A stretch of 64,000 nt of DNA, from contig NGZR01000002.1 of NCBI GenBank assembly GCA_002197995.1, positions 5,022,001 to 5,086,000 of the forward strand, given 5' to 3'. A program made the translations under genes and the position numbers. Below are positions 44,979 to 57,989 of the stretch, piece after piece; position 1 is the first letter of the stretch; each line of letters opens with the position of its first letter. This DNA comes from Gaeumannomyces sp. JS-464. Its lineage: Eukaryota; Ascomycota; Sordariomycetes; Magnaporthales; Magnaporthaceae. The notes below the pieces were generated by a model. That model was not told where the DNA came from, searched no databases, and saw nothing but the letters and a program-made list of their open reading frames with translations.

Positions 44979-47047
44979 GACGGCCCACTCGGGAGGTGAT
45001 AGACATGTCTGATGTTAGCCTACGTGGACTTGAATGCCGAGCTAGTTCTCAGCATATGTTATACGTATAAATGTATACACATCTGAAGATACAGTGTTAT
45101 AGAAGCTCCACGACGCATACGTGTGGTATAGATGCTTTTCGCCTTTCCCTTGGCTTTAATATAATCAAGACAACAAAATAGTGACATGTTGGCTGGGTTC
45201 ATATTACCACACTGCTGAGTTGACAGGCCTGGCTGAAGGCGGCGTATTGTGGCCGTGGTCGTCAGCCGGCTCGGCCATGTCCCAGCACAATATCGCCGAT
45301 AGCCGTCGTTTGGGTGATGCCAACAGTGGCTAAGCAGGGAATATGTTGCAGAAGCGTGTAGGTATTGTCTTGGATGTAGCAAGCTTTTCTTGCTCTTTCA
45401 ACGACGGTGGTGTTTTTTCTCATCTCGATAAACGAGACCGAATATATGCTCAAGGCAGATTGTTGCATTTGGGTTCCTGCCTAGGTAGATATTGCGATTA
45501 AATACTAGATCGCGGAGACATGTCAATCATTTTCGGGGAAAGCTATATATTGTGAAAAGGACGTTAGTACTCCCTTCACGAGTCTGAGTGTGTAGGCGAC
45601 AGTCACGGGAGGGTCACTCGACGGAAACACATGACGAGCGAATCGAGAGGGATGAGCCTGATAGTGACTGGTGGTGAATAGATGGTGGCCAGTTAACAAA
45701 ACAAATTCACTGCCCTCTTTTTCAGCAAAAGAGAAAAACAGGAATAAGGGTCAGCAAGCAATACAGATATCAGAGACATGAATGATGCCACCCAACATTG
45801 GTCTCAGTCAGCCTATATGGGAGCATAGGCTCGGCCAGAGAGGCTACCTGAGCATTCAAGGCGAGAAAGTCGGACGGAGCTAGGACCCAGGCCACAGGGC
45901 TGGCTGGGTTGGGCTCAGGGATGGGACGGGACGTCTCGGTGGCTGTGGCTGTGCTGCTTTGGCCGACAGCAACCCCACGAGCCATCACGAGGTTCGGACG
46001 GCACTCGGTTAGCCTTTTGGAGTCACCACATCCTGATCGGTGTCAAAGATTCAGACGCCCGTCGCTCAGTCAGACCAGGACAGCGCAGAGCTGAATGAGA
46101 TGATGCGCTCTTTGGAGGTCGGATCAGGGGCACGGACCTCGACTCCAGCCCCGTGATGTGCAGTCGGGGTCAGACGGAGCCGGGCGAGCGCATCCAATGC
46201 ATAGATGCAGAACAGAAATGGTACCTTGATAGTGCTCCTGAAACGCGCATGGCTTCACAGCCCATTGAGGTGGAATCCCCAGAAATGGCACATCCACACC
46301 CGCCCCAACAGTCACTCAGCAAGCCCTCGTTGCAGCGCCCTGCGTGGTCACGTCGCATCTGTATTGGTCAATGTGTCACTCTCGAAATTCGAGTTCTTTT
46401 GATTGAATCGTCTCCATGATAAAAATGTATGGAGTGTTTCCGTGATAACCGCTGCAGTACCAAAAAAGCCTCGTTGTCGTCTCGAGAGCTTGCCATAAAT
46501 CCTAACGCCTTTTTTGCGCCCCTGTAACCGTTGTACTTTCTTCCCGTGCGTCGCCGCCAAAAATAGGGCGGATAAAACCAAAACAAAAGAGGTATAATAA
46601 AGCAAAAAAACAAAAACCAATCAAAAAAAAGGGATGAGATGGTGATTCACGTCCCGGCGTATCCCAAGATATGTGTTGTTCGTCAAGTAGCGTAAGCGGC
46701 TTTTGAGTAAGAAAGGAAGGAGATAAGAGAAAGAAAAGGCAAGCGCCGAAGAATCATCTTCGCTGCCCTTTTCAAAAGAGGTATCGTCGCTGCGCCGGAC
46801 CGAGGGACTTTCGACCAGTCTCGGCCCGTCCGGTAAGGGGATCCGCTACCCTGAGAGCCATATCTACGCTCTTTCCAGAGCGTCGCTCGCCTTGGGGGCA
46901 CCAGAAGGAAGACGAATAAGAAAAAAAGGTTGGTGGTAAAATGGTGTGGTCGAGAAAAAGAGACCAGGTCATGATGTCAAACCACACCTCGAGCGTGTTC
47001 CTCTCTTTCTTGTGCGCGTGGCGTCCGTCCGTGTGTATGAAGGAGTA
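44979..47047. other. Intergenic region, about 2.1 kb
   Basis: No supported gene. Mixed composition with short open frames only; includes the 3' flank of the small gene at 47048. Confidence 0.45.
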
Positions 47048-47361
47048 TCAGCGGCAGACTGGCGACTTAGAAGCGGCCCATGCCTCCTCGACGCGGCCCC
47101 AGTAGACGATGGGCCTCGAGGAGGTTGAGTTCGCTGCCGAAGCTCCTCGCTCCTCCTCGAGGCCGACGATGGAGGGCTGGCGGACGATGACGCTGTTGAT
47201 GGGCGTTGACGGCGAGATGCTGGCCCGTGGTGTAGGAGCTCCGGTTGCTGTTGCTGCTGGCCCGCGACGACGACGAGGCCGCGAGACGAGCGGCGGAATG
47301 AGGTGCGGAGCCTCTCGGCGAGAAAGCGCGAGGCGATGGTCTGGAAGCGAGAGGTCTGCAT
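47048..47361 (-). CDS. Small conserved-looking hypothetical protein, one frame break
   Basis: About 104 residues in a single exon. It begins MQTSRFQTIASRFLAERLRT and SFRRSS, which is Arg/Ser-rich without acidic residues except one Glu and compatible with a mitochondrial targeting sequence. After about 47285 the frame carrying SISPSTPINSVIVRQPSIVG, GLEEERGASAANSTSSR and PIVYWGRVEEAWAASKSPVC is the more protein-like one; one base appears to be missing there. The motif PIVYWGRVEEAW is the kind of short conserved block seen in small fungal mitochondrial proteins, but I cannot name the family. The alternative single-frame reading (46969-47457) ends in Ser/Arg-rich low complexity and is less convincing. 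The promoter faces the spacer at 47362. Confidence 0.55.
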
Positions 47362-50300
47362 CTTGGCGGTTGTATGGGGGCCTATTGGTTGGTTGGTTTG
47401 GTTGGTGTGATGATGTTGTTTGTATGCTTGGCGATGAGACTCGGGCGTGGTAGACAAGAAAGAGAGAAGCGAAAGAAAGGCTCAGCCCGGACGGATTGGT
47501 GGGTGGATGTGGTGGATAGGTATATATCCAAAAAAGAAACGAGGGACGTGGGAATGGGCACCAGGCTGTTTATGGGATGCAACGACAAGACGATCTGTTG
47601 CAGGGAGTGATTGTTGGTGCGCGGACGAGGCCGAGGCTCGGAATAGACAGTGGGTTTGCCAAGGAGACGCAGCGAGTCAGCTGACAGGAGGCCGGACGAG
47701 AGCGCAACTTGTCAACACACACCAGGCTGTGAGCGGAGCACCCTTGTTCCAAAATGGAAGCAACAGGAGGCCGGACTGGTGTGCTCTTGGGAATGGGGCG
47801 CAGCTTATAAGTAGAAGTTGCCACCCAAGGGGCGACGGGGAGCCACCCTGGCGTTCAATGCCTTCCGTGTCTGGCGGCCGGCGCAATGCTATCGCGGAGA
47901 ATTTCGAGGCAGGATGGCCCTGCGGTGGGGCAGGCTAGGGGGGCTTGCCTGTGGATGCAGGGGATAGGTGGCAGCACGGCCTTCATGCGTGCGGCCACCA
48001 GTCCATAGGTGAAGTCGCTCTGGCTCAGCCGTGGAAGCTTCTTCTGGCGCTGCTGCCAAAGGCCAATGACCTGCCAATGCGGCCTGCGACAGACAACCTG
48101 GACCTGCACCTGCATCTCCGAAATGTCATCAATGGCATGCCCGACTCTCTGGACACGCTCATAGATTTCCATTCACCAAGCTGAAGGTACCGCCAGTGAG
48201 GTACCTCCATTATTAGCTGCAGGTATGTACTGCACGCACTTGCCCAAAAGAATGCCCTCTTGATATCTGCTGCGCTGTTTGACCCTTGTTTGAGACTTTT
48301 GTGTGGGGGCAGTCGCGCAGGCAGGCCACTTCACGAGATCAAAAAAACCGATAGCAAAAAAGGGATGGCCCAAAGCGAGAAGGAAGGCGCAGGCAGCGCA
48401 GGCGGGTGAAACAAACAAAGGGCAGGCGGGCCATTCATCCAAATCGGCAATTTCCCCGTGTCCATCATGGGTATGCTATGGGTGTTATGGGTTGTTGTTT
48501 GCATACGAGGTTTTGGAGACGACACGAGCGGGCTTGGCGAGTGTGGGTTCAGCTTCCTGCCCGTCGTCTGATCGTCATGCAGCTTGACAGATTCGCTTGT
48601 CTCCTTCTTTTTTTTCCCCTGGCCAACTGGCGGCGCGCCCGTCGCTGGCCGCCAGAGGAGTCCCCACGGTCCCCTAGCAGCTGCCCGCGCGCAGCAGCAC
48701 GTGCGCGGGTCTCGACCTCAGTTGCCCGACCAAAGGTGCAGAGAAGGCAAGACCCCCACTGCGCTAGCACGGCGCTGTTTCAGCTCGCCCTGCCCCTGCT
48801 CCGTCTGGGCGGTCGGCCCAAGGAACTCCACACGAGTTGACACAGATTCTGACACGGCCCCTCCCTCGCTCCTGCCGGGCCCTAGGCCAGCAGAGGCAGC
48901 GTCCCGGACAAACGCACATAGTGACCGTCTATCGCGCCCCACAATAAGAAGCCTTCTGGAACATCCACAATGGATGCTCGCGATTTGACTGTCAACCACT
49001 TCTCGTGCTCCCAACCCGATCACCTCATCGGCCTCGGCTGCAAACCCCTCGATGCTGGACCTAAATCAGACTCGCTGGTTAGTCGGCTGGCTGGTTGGTT
49101 GGCTTTACGGCCCCTTGAGGAGAGTGCCTGCTACAAACTGTCTATCCAAGATCGGCTCCTTCAAGCCGTCCGTCCCATGTTGTTTCCAACTGACAATGAG
49201 CCTATTGAGGTATGCATTCCGCGTCTAGGCAAGAATAGGAGACGCCTGGTGGGTACACTGTGTCCGTGCTCGTCCGGCAACACAGCAGAGCAGCAGCAGC
49301 AGCGGCATGTGGGGTTTGTGCGCACCCTAGCGGAGCGTCAGTGGCTTGCGGGATGCACGCACCAGTGTCAGTCAGCCCATCACAAACCGATTGACGTCCA
49401 TCACAAACAAGGCATTCTCACAAAGGGGCTCCTGTCTATGCGTCCCGCCCTTTTTACTCCCGCCGCCCCAAAGATGCAAGTCCCGTCTTTGCCGATGAAC
49501 CGCACGGCAACAACGCGTGCTTGTGCTCGAACCCCTTTTTCCTTGCTGTCGATCCGCCCTGTAGGCCCGGCACCCGCGGCTTTGTTTTCGGTTGGTCTCC
49601 CTCTCCACGCATCCCCGAAGGGTCCCGGCCGCGAGGGAAGAGAGAGCTGGAGACGGAGAAGCGGGATCGCCACTCTATCCATATTTAGACAAACTCGCAG
49701 TGTGAACAAAGCCCGTGCCCCGCTACGCCCGCTTCCCCCGGGATGCATCTTTTGGCGCGTCATGTTCCCTGTCTGGGACTCGGAGTAGCCGTCTGGCCTT
49801 GTGTTCCCAGGCTGTGTGCTCTTTGTGATCTCTTTTCCCCTATCCGCATTTCTCACACAGAAGGGGGGCACATGAGAATCGTGGGGGATGTATCGCGTCA
49901 TGAGCAAGCAGAGCCGAGCACCCCTTTCCCGGTCGAGCGTCCAGCCTGCGCTCCTGCAGCCGGGGCGCGGATCGTCGGCAAAGGGATCGAACTCCCAAGC
50001 GGCGCGAGTGAGACATTAATTGGAAGAGTGAGAGAGGGAGAGAACCTTATGAGCCAAGGTCGGTACTTGGATACCGCCTGCCTAGGTATCCCTGTGGAAC
50101 CTGGACCCTTCCCTCAGCCCTTTTCTCGCGGTGCGGCCGTCGATGTCCATGCCGACACGCCAAGACCAGCATTGGAACTGGAACTCGATAGCTGCCGGGG
50201 AAATTTGGCCGGGGTCCCGATTCTTCCTTCTTTTCCGTCTGGTGCACCAATCGCTCTTGTCCTGGGCTTTACACTCCCTACGCTGCCTACCTCCCTATTT

Positions 50301-51104
50301 CGGTATCTAGGGCAGGTCGTGCCTGCAAAATGATCCATGCCCTCAGTCTCGGTCCCTCGAAGTCACACGGCTAGCATCCCAAACAGTAAAGAACACAAAT
50401 AGGGATGATAACAAGCGGTTCGAGTGCCGGGAATACCTCAAAGAGGGCAAACCCAGGCAGCGGGCACCGAATAGATCGGACGTTGAATCACGTGGGGAAG
50501 GGAACCCGGGTGACAGACAGACCGACCTATGCGCTTCAAATGCATGTCCACTCTATCAAAAAAAAACACAGGCTGGCTGTCGCTGACGGCTTGATTCCAG
50601 TATTGTATCTTTTCCCTCTTTCTGTTCGCGGCATTGCATTCCATCGCCAAGCGCTTCGAGCCAGAAACGCCGCCCTGAAAAGGGTAAAGAATACGGAGAG
50701 AGGAACGACAAAACAAGACGGAAATAGACCAAAAAAAGATGGCTATCTAAAATGCGTAGTCGTTGGTTAATTTCAAACCTCCGCCCCCAGTCCTCATCCA
50801 CATCATGCACCGGTAGCCGGCCGTCCCATCCCAGCCACAGATAGAAGGTGTGAGAGGTAGCTAAGAAATAAAGAGACAAAAAAACGAGCCAAGAGAGGAA
50901 TACATGGCAAGAAAGGTATTATATGCCGGCGGTTCCTTGAGCGTGTCCGCTTGTCTTCGTGTAAACATAGGGACTTGATTTTGTGGGTAGTCATTGCAAC
51001 GAGACTTGGTGTCATCGTCGCGAAATGGTCATGATGGTGGTGATGAAACGGCTAAAGGAGAAAAAGGAAAAGAAAAAAAAAAAAATCAAGGTATTACTAG
51101 GTGA
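47362..51104. other. Intergenic region, about 3.7 kb
   Basis: No supported gene. A 272-codon plus-strand open frame (48970-49788) lacks codon bias, domain features or splice partners. Short A runs and Ser/Arg-like shadows are present. The last 400 bases are the A/T-rich 3' flank of cch1. Confidence 0.45.
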
Positions 51105-54100
51105 TTAGAAGCTGCTGCCGCCAGCACCGCCGCTGCCTCGACCGGCCCAATCGCTTCGGCGGACCGTCGCGCTCTTCCGGATACTCTCAACCCAAACCGA
51201 ATCGTCAAGAAGCTCGCGGGCCTGCGAGGGGCTGATGGCACTGCCGCGCCTGCTGTTGTGACCGCTGCCGGGCTGCGAGCCACCACCACCACCGCCGCCG
51301 GCGCCGATGGGATCCTGCAGCTCAAAGCTGAAGGCCGAGTGGTCGTACCTGTGGCCGCTGCTGCCGTCGTCCCACCCGCCGGGCGAGGTGGCCTGCCCGC
51401 CCAGCCTCCCGCCGAACGACGACGGCTGGCTGAGTGGGTGTCCGCCGTATTGGTCTTGGCTCCATGACGCCACGTCCGCGCTGGCCCCAGACCAAGATCG
51501 GTGATGGTGTTGCGACATCATGGCATTGCGTGCATCGTCGGCGCTGAGGAAGCTGGACTGTGCCCGGTTGTGCACGGGGAACGGCGATGTCGGAGTCAGC
51601 GGCGTCGTTGTTCCGGCTGGGTCGTCGTCGTTGTCGACCAGGATCTCGGGCACGCCGAGTTGGGGTATGTCCGTCATGCGTGCCGAGCGCTTCCGCTCCA
51701 GGTGGCGCCGAAACTGCCTGCTCCAGAATCTACAACACGACACACAGCTGCGTTAGTATTTCACCTCACACCGAACCCGGAAAGGAAACCCAAACTGTAT
51801 GCAGCAACTTACAAGGTATCGAAGAATCCCTGCACGACTCTTCGACGAACCTCCTCCTCCACTCGCTGAAGCCTCGCGCGTCGACGTAGGAACTCCTCGA
51901 GCCTGTGGGAAAAAAAAAAAGTCGTGTTAGTTGGCCGGTCACAAAGGTGTCCATATCAGCCGGGGAAGCGGAGGAGAATCAGGGCAGGCATGTTTTACTC
52001 ACTTCAAGCTCTTGCTGTCGCTGATGATGTTGTAATGTGCGAGGATCATCAGCACAGTGCCGAAGGCGATGCCCTTGTCCGGGTCGGCTAGCACCATGAT
52101 CTCCTCGAAGAAGAGGTTGTAACGGCGTCGGCGCTCACGCACTTTTGCCACATCGATCCGCGCGAGGCGCTCGTTGAGCCTCTGTAGGTCGATGCCGGTG
52201 CCCGTGAAGGCAGACTGCGACACGATTGAGGAGTGGCGGTTGGCTTGCGCCTGGTCGTTGCGCACGTCGTCGAGGATCTGGCCCACCGAGTCCTCGGCGT
52301 CGTATATGCGCATCTCGAACACACCCGACAACTCGCCCAGCAGTCTCGGGAAGGCCTCTTTGCTGATGAAGCCGGTGCCCTGCGGGTCCACGCTACGCCA
52401 CGCCTCCTTGAACCGCCGGATCTCGTCGCGGTCCACCACATCGAGACCGCTCGAGCGCTGGTACACGTACGAGAAGCTTTCGTAGATCAGCGACACGAAC
52501 AGGTTGACAAAGATGTACATGCTGATGATGTTCCACGCTATGAAGAGCACCCGCGCCCATGCCGTGCTCCCGCAGTCGCTCAGGAAGAAGTTGGTTGGGT
52601 CGTCGACGCAGAAGGGCGCTTCGAGCTCGGCGTAGTCCTCCATGATGGTGTTCCATCCCTCCCCGGCGCTGAAGCGGAAGAGGAGAAGCAGGGCCTTGGG
52701 GACGGTGCGGAAGTTCAGGTTGTTGGTCTCTGTGGCACCCAGCCGCGTGAGGCTGAAGGCCTGCGTCATGGCGATGGCGAACATGATGTAGAAGACGAAC
52801 CAGGTGGCCAGAAGGTTACCAATTGTCGTCAGGCTGCCCGCCGCCGTCTTGAAGAGCTGGTCGAGCGCGTCGTTGCGCGGGATCAGGAGAAGCACGATGG
52901 CCACCAGAAACGACTTATGAAGCTGGATAACAACTTCGTGCTCGTTGTCGGCTAGGTAGAGGATCGACGTCCCTAGCGTGCCCGTGACGGCCAGCAGCGA
53001 GAAGACATCCCATGAGCTTCGTCGAAACCTCGCCCAGCCCAGGCCTATGATCCGGACGGCGACGTTGGCGAGGTATATGACTGTGAAGAACAGGAAGATG
53101 TAGTCTCGGGCCACCGCCCACCACCCGGGCTCTTCGTAGTACTGTACCAGAAGCAGGATGAGGTGGAGGACCAGGATCACGGTAATGGCCGTATACCAAT
53201 TGCCCCTCTTCTCGATGGCGCGCTTGTGACACCACTGCTTGAACTTGTTCTTGGATTCATCGTACGACGTCTTGGATGGCGATATTTGACGCAAGAGCTT
53301 GCGGAGCTCGAGCCACGACCGCTGCTCCGCCGTGAGGAAGGCCACGCCCGTCTGCTCCGTGTAATTGCGCATAAAGACGGAGATGAACAGCGTGAGCACG
53401 AAGACGGTCGACAGTAGGTTGAAGACGATGAAGAACATGCCGTTGCCGGGGTGGTTACCAAACTTGGGCTGCTCGTCACGCGCCGTGACCGCCTGGGCCT
53501 GGAAGGAGACGTCAAACCAGCGCTCCTGGCTGACGATCTGGTACAGGATGAAAAGGGATGAGCCAAAGTCGTCAAAACTGAACTGAGGGTTCTCAGCCGC
53601 GCGCGGTGCGAGCATCGGCCAGTCATTGTTGAACGGGGTACTGTCAAATTCGCCAAAGCAGTCGCGCAGCAGGCCGACACCGTCACCATCGTTGCACCGT
53701 ACCATCCTGCCGTGAAACAGGTTTAGGCCGTAGATGGCGAAGGGGATCAGCAGTGAGAGCGAGACAAAAGCAGCGCTGATGATCTTCCAGCCCTGCACTA
53801 CGATGAGCGAGTGGAACGTGTCTCTTGCCCTGTCGCTGACGTTCAGCAAACGCAGTGCCCTCAACGCCTTGAAAGCCCCGATAGCCCGCGACACGGTCCC
53901 TTGGTTGGCCAGGAGCGTAACGACGTTGACCCACAGAGTGGTGAGCACGACTCCGTCAATGAAACCCCAGGAGCTCCGGAAGTAGGCGTTGGGCGTGAAG
54001 AAGAAGCCGTCTGCAATGACCTTGATGACGGCCTCGGCGGTGAAGAAGACAGCGAAGCCCAGGTCCGTCCACACAAACCAGTTGTGGAGGCTAAAGTCGC

Positions 54101-57100
54101 GCCTCTCGCGGTACTCCTTCTGGTAGAGCGGCGTGGTAATACAGGCAAGGACGACCATGGTCACAATGCTAGCGTAGACAATGGCGGAGAAGATGTACCA
54201 AGCATACTTGTTAGGCTCGACGCCGTCGATGCGCTCGATACCGCGGCCCGGGCCGACCAGGCGCTGGCACAGCCGCCGAATCGGGTTCTTGGGCGTAAAG
54301 ATATAGAGCGAGTTGTTGTATGTCGGGTGGCGGCCAAGGTACTCGCGCTGCGCCTTGCGCCGGGCCGCTGCGGCCGAGACGGCCTGGTGGGCCATCTGTC
54401 GCGGATCTAGGTTCTCGTTGGGTCCATCGAAGCGCACGTTGGAGTAGAATGGATTGGGGTCCTTGCTCGTGAACATGGACACCACCTTGGCCCACACCGA
54501 CGACAGCTGCCCAGCTTGGATGATAGGGCCGTCGGCGAGCCCTCGGGCGTTGGGCGTATGGAAGGTCGGGGCTCGCTGCAGGGGATCGATTGCCTCGTCG
54601 TCGAGGAAGTCCTTTACAACAGCCTCCTTCAGAAGCATCTCCATCATTGCCGGGCCGTAGTCCAGCGGGTCTCTTTTGCGCTGGCGGCCAAAGGTGAAGA
54701 GTTTGGAGAAGGCCAAGTTGCTGGACGAGCCGAGCTCTCTGCGCTGTAGAAACGCCTTGACTTGCTCCAAACGCTTCTGGTCCTCGCTGACGTCAAAGTT
54801 CTCCTGGATGACAGCAATGAACATGTTGATCAGGATAAAGTACGCAAGGGTGAACCAGCCGACAAAGAAGATGCCAGCCATCCAGGCCGTGCGGAAGCCG
54901 ACCGTGGCGCCCGTGATGTTGTAGAGTTGGGTGGTCCAGTCCTCGCTGGTCAGGACCTGGTACATGCCCTGGAAGCAGTTGTAAATGTTTCCAAAGGTGA
55001 CCTTGATGTTATTGCCATCGCCGTCCTTTGCGGGAAGCTCGCCGCGGAAGAGTTGCGAGGCAAATATGGACATGAGGAACGTAATCAGGAAGACGAAAAG
55101 CACCAGGTTCCCAATACCCGTCGCGTTACCCAGAACAAGCCGGATCAGCTTACTGGTGACGGGGATCGCCAGGACGACGCGGTACACCCTCAAGATTTGG
55201 AAGACGGTCAGCCATTCATACGGCTGGCCGGAATCTCGGATCGGTGGGACCAGCATCACGGTGGTGGCCACGGCCAGGAACAGGTCCACGAGGTTCCTCG
55301 CCCGGCGGTGGAAGTGTCTCCAGTCCGCAGCGAAGCGGATCACGATTTCAACTGCGAGCAGGATTGTGACCACTAGCTCGGTGGTTCTGATGAAGGCAAG
55401 TCTCGCGCCGTCGCTGCGCGCGCTCCGCCAGGCCTGGGCCAACAAGTCAAAGGCAATGATGAGGACCCAGACCAGCGATGTCCTGGCGTAGATGAGCTGC
55501 AGCGTCGATTGCCTCTTCAGCGGGTCGTCCCCCTGGATCGGGTTGAAGGCCTCCTGGTCTGCCGTGAAGGCACTGGCCTTGCTTTCTTCTCGGATGACTT
55601 GGAAGGAAGAAGTGATGACGGCAATGAGCAGGTTCGTCATCCACAACATCATGATCAGAATGCCGGCGATGAAGAAGAGGGCGGCCGGGAGATAGTCGGT
55701 GTCAGTCGTGCGGTACATGAGGTCGGCCCACGTGTTGGCGCTCATGATGACAAAAACCAGCTCTAGCGAGTTGAGAATGTTGTCGAAGTTGACAGTGCCG
55801 TTGCTGGGGCTCTCGAGCTCCAAACAGATCGAGCCGCGCGGACAGATGAAACCCTTGGGGTTTTGGTGATGTTTGCTCTGGTTGTGAGGTCTTTTGGGAC
55901 CCTGAGGAGCTCCCAGGGTAGCGCTGTCATGTCGGGGTCGCTCCTGTTAGGGTGAAGATACCCACCACAGAACTGGTCCCCGTTTACCCACGCAGCGTCA
56001 AAGTTATTGGGCTGCGCGGGATCGAGCCAGACACAAGTGCGCTTGAAGCTAGACTTGAAGCTCTGCACGCCAATGATGGCGAAAAGAAGCCAGAAGAAGC
56101 CGATCAGGAACGACACGCGTACCAGGAGTGGTGCCGCCTTTTTCAAGCTACGCAAGATGATCTATCGAGCGGAAAGGACGGGCCAGGGGGTCAGAAACCA
56201 TAGAAATGGTATGTCCGCAGCAGTGGGAGGCGGAGAGTAAGGAAGGGCTGGATACTCACAGCATTGCCTTTAGTAATAGCAAGCAGCCTGACGATGCGCA
56301 AGCAGCTGAGCATTTTGAACACATAGAGGTGGTGTTCCTTCTCCTTGCCAAATAAGCTCAAGAGAAACGATATCCAGAAGGACACGACCGCCACGAAGTC
56401 CAGACGGTTGAAGCCGTGGCGCAGGAAAGCCCTCCGGGCCAGCTGCATGCGTTGCTGCTCCTCAATGGTCTCGGGGACCGCCTGGCCCTGCATGATGGTG
56501 ATGGAGCGTGCAAAAGTTGAGGGCCCGTAGTGCTCAGGGGCTGTAGCGCGACGGACTGACTTTTGGCGCTGTGGTTGAAAGATTTGCCTGTACCTTTGCG
56601 TCATGGCAACCCTGACTCCGCGCTTTCTGTCGATGGTGCTGTACTCGGCCGCGTTAAGGACGAAGCCGGACACGATGATGCGCGCAATGACCTCGAAAGT
56701 GAAGACGATGAACAGCCCAAGGATGGCCCAGTCGATGGGAGTGCCGAACCGGTCCGGCCTCCCGTTGCCCGGCTCGAAGACATTCGGAGCGGACTCGACG
56801 GCCAGAAGGACGGCCTGGAGAACAATCAGCAGAAGGATGATGGGTTCGGTCCACGGCGCACCAAGATGTCGCAGAGAGTCTTGCGGATGGGATTGTTGGG
56901 TCCAAAGATGCCGAGCGACTTTCCCTTGAGTGGGTTCGGCATGGGCCCGGAGCGGCGCGGCGGCTCCTGAAACCTGTTCGGGGGATGGGCGTCGGCGACC
57001 TCGGGCACACTCTGCTGCTTCTCCAAGGGCGTCGGATACAGCTGGGAGTGATATGAGGTATCGGCCGTCATCATCGGGCTTGAGTTCCTCTGGTCTGCGC

Positions 57101-57750
57101 CTGGCGATCTGGAGCGCGAGCGGCGGTTCTGCTGCTCGATCAGCTCGCCTTCTCCACTGATGTTGACGACACGCTGAGACATGGCCCGAACAATGGAGGC
57201 GGTCCGCGACAGGGCGCCCACGGTCGAGTTGGAGCGCGACCGGGGCCCTTCAGGCGTCAGCGAGTTGCCGAAGCTGCGATGCTTGGACGAGCCTCCGCTG
57301 TAGCCTGGCTCCAGATCGAAGCCCAGCATTTTGGTGTCTCTGGGCCGCGAGGGGCTTGCATCAAGATCGTTGGTGCTCTGGAAGTTGGTTCTGGGGTGGG
57401 CGTCGGCCATAGGAGTAGCGAGGTTTCCAGAGATTGGTTGCGCATTAGGGGCCAGCGGTGCGCGGTCTGAGTCCACCGAGTCGTTGTGTACGTGGTGTGG
57501 CTGGTCCTCATAGTACATGGCTGGGGGCGCGTAGACGGCGCTCGACGCTCTGGGTTCCGGCTGCATCGAAGGCGACCGACGTTGGCTTATGTCGGGCGGG
57601 AGAGCAAACTGTAGTGCCAGGGGGTCGATGGGAGAGTGGGCACTCGTGGGGTCGTCGCGGGGAACATTCAGGTTGTCCCCCCACGATGTCGAGAGCATTG
57701 GGGGGTTCACCGGCGCCGGCGCCGAGGCCGAAATGAAGCCCTGGTCCCCG

Positions 57751-57785
<35 letters not shown>

Positions 57786-57989
57786 AGCCATGCTAGGCCC
57801 CATGTGCGATCCGCTGCCATCCCCATAGCCACTGGTGCCGTGTGTTCCGAAATCTGGCGGGCGCGGCATGTTCTGTAACGCTATTGATTGCTGAGAGCGC
57901 GGAGCGGGCTCCTCAGGCTCCCGGGGGTATTCTGAACCCTGTGGTTGGTAGTATGGCGGCTGTGGCGTGTATCTCGAGGGGTCCGCCAT
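51105..57989 (-). CDS. cch1: Voltage-gated calcium channel alpha subunit Cch1, two frame breaks
   Basis: This is the plasma-membrane Ca2+ channel of the fungal high-affinity uptake system, usually partnered by Mid1. Exons are 56260-57989, 52003-56161, 51813-51902 and 51105-51729; with two added bases the length is about 2201 residues. The N-terminus is disordered with an 11-residue Gln run. Four repeats of six membrane segments follow. Pore segments read VIMSANTWADLMY (I), QVLTSEDWTTQLY (II), QIVSQERWFDVSF (III) and RFSAGEGWNTIMEDY (IV), giving an N-E-E-E filter. S4 helices are recognisable (MLSCLRIVRLLAITKG in I, FKALRALRLL in III) but poor in charge in II and IV. After repeat IV an EF-hand-like segment SVDPQGTGFISKEAFPRLLG, a basic coiled helix (LEEFLRRRARLQRVEEEVRR) and a Gly/Ser/His-rich tail complete the protein. 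Single bases are missing at about 56853 and in the G run 55857-55860. Confidence 0.95.
57745..57785. repeat. CTG/CAG trinucleotide repeat (poly-Gln in Cch1)
   Basis: About ten consecutive CTG units on the plus strand, encoding an 11-residue glutamine run at about residue 70 of Cch1. Length polymorphism is likely. Confidence 0.9.

Noticed and set aside
46969..47457. Single-frame 162-codon reading of the small gene
   Set aside because: Its C-terminal half is Ser/Arg low complexity, whereas the neighbouring frame carries the conserved-looking PIVYWGRVEEAW block.
48970..49788. 272-codon open frame on the plus strand
   Set aside because: No third-position bias, no domain-like motif, no splice partner, and composition resembles the surrounding spacer.
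49975..50010. T-arm-like string (minus strand GGGAGTTCGATCCC), considered as a tRNA
   Set aside because: No pairing acceptor stem, D-arm or anticodon arm could be found around it.
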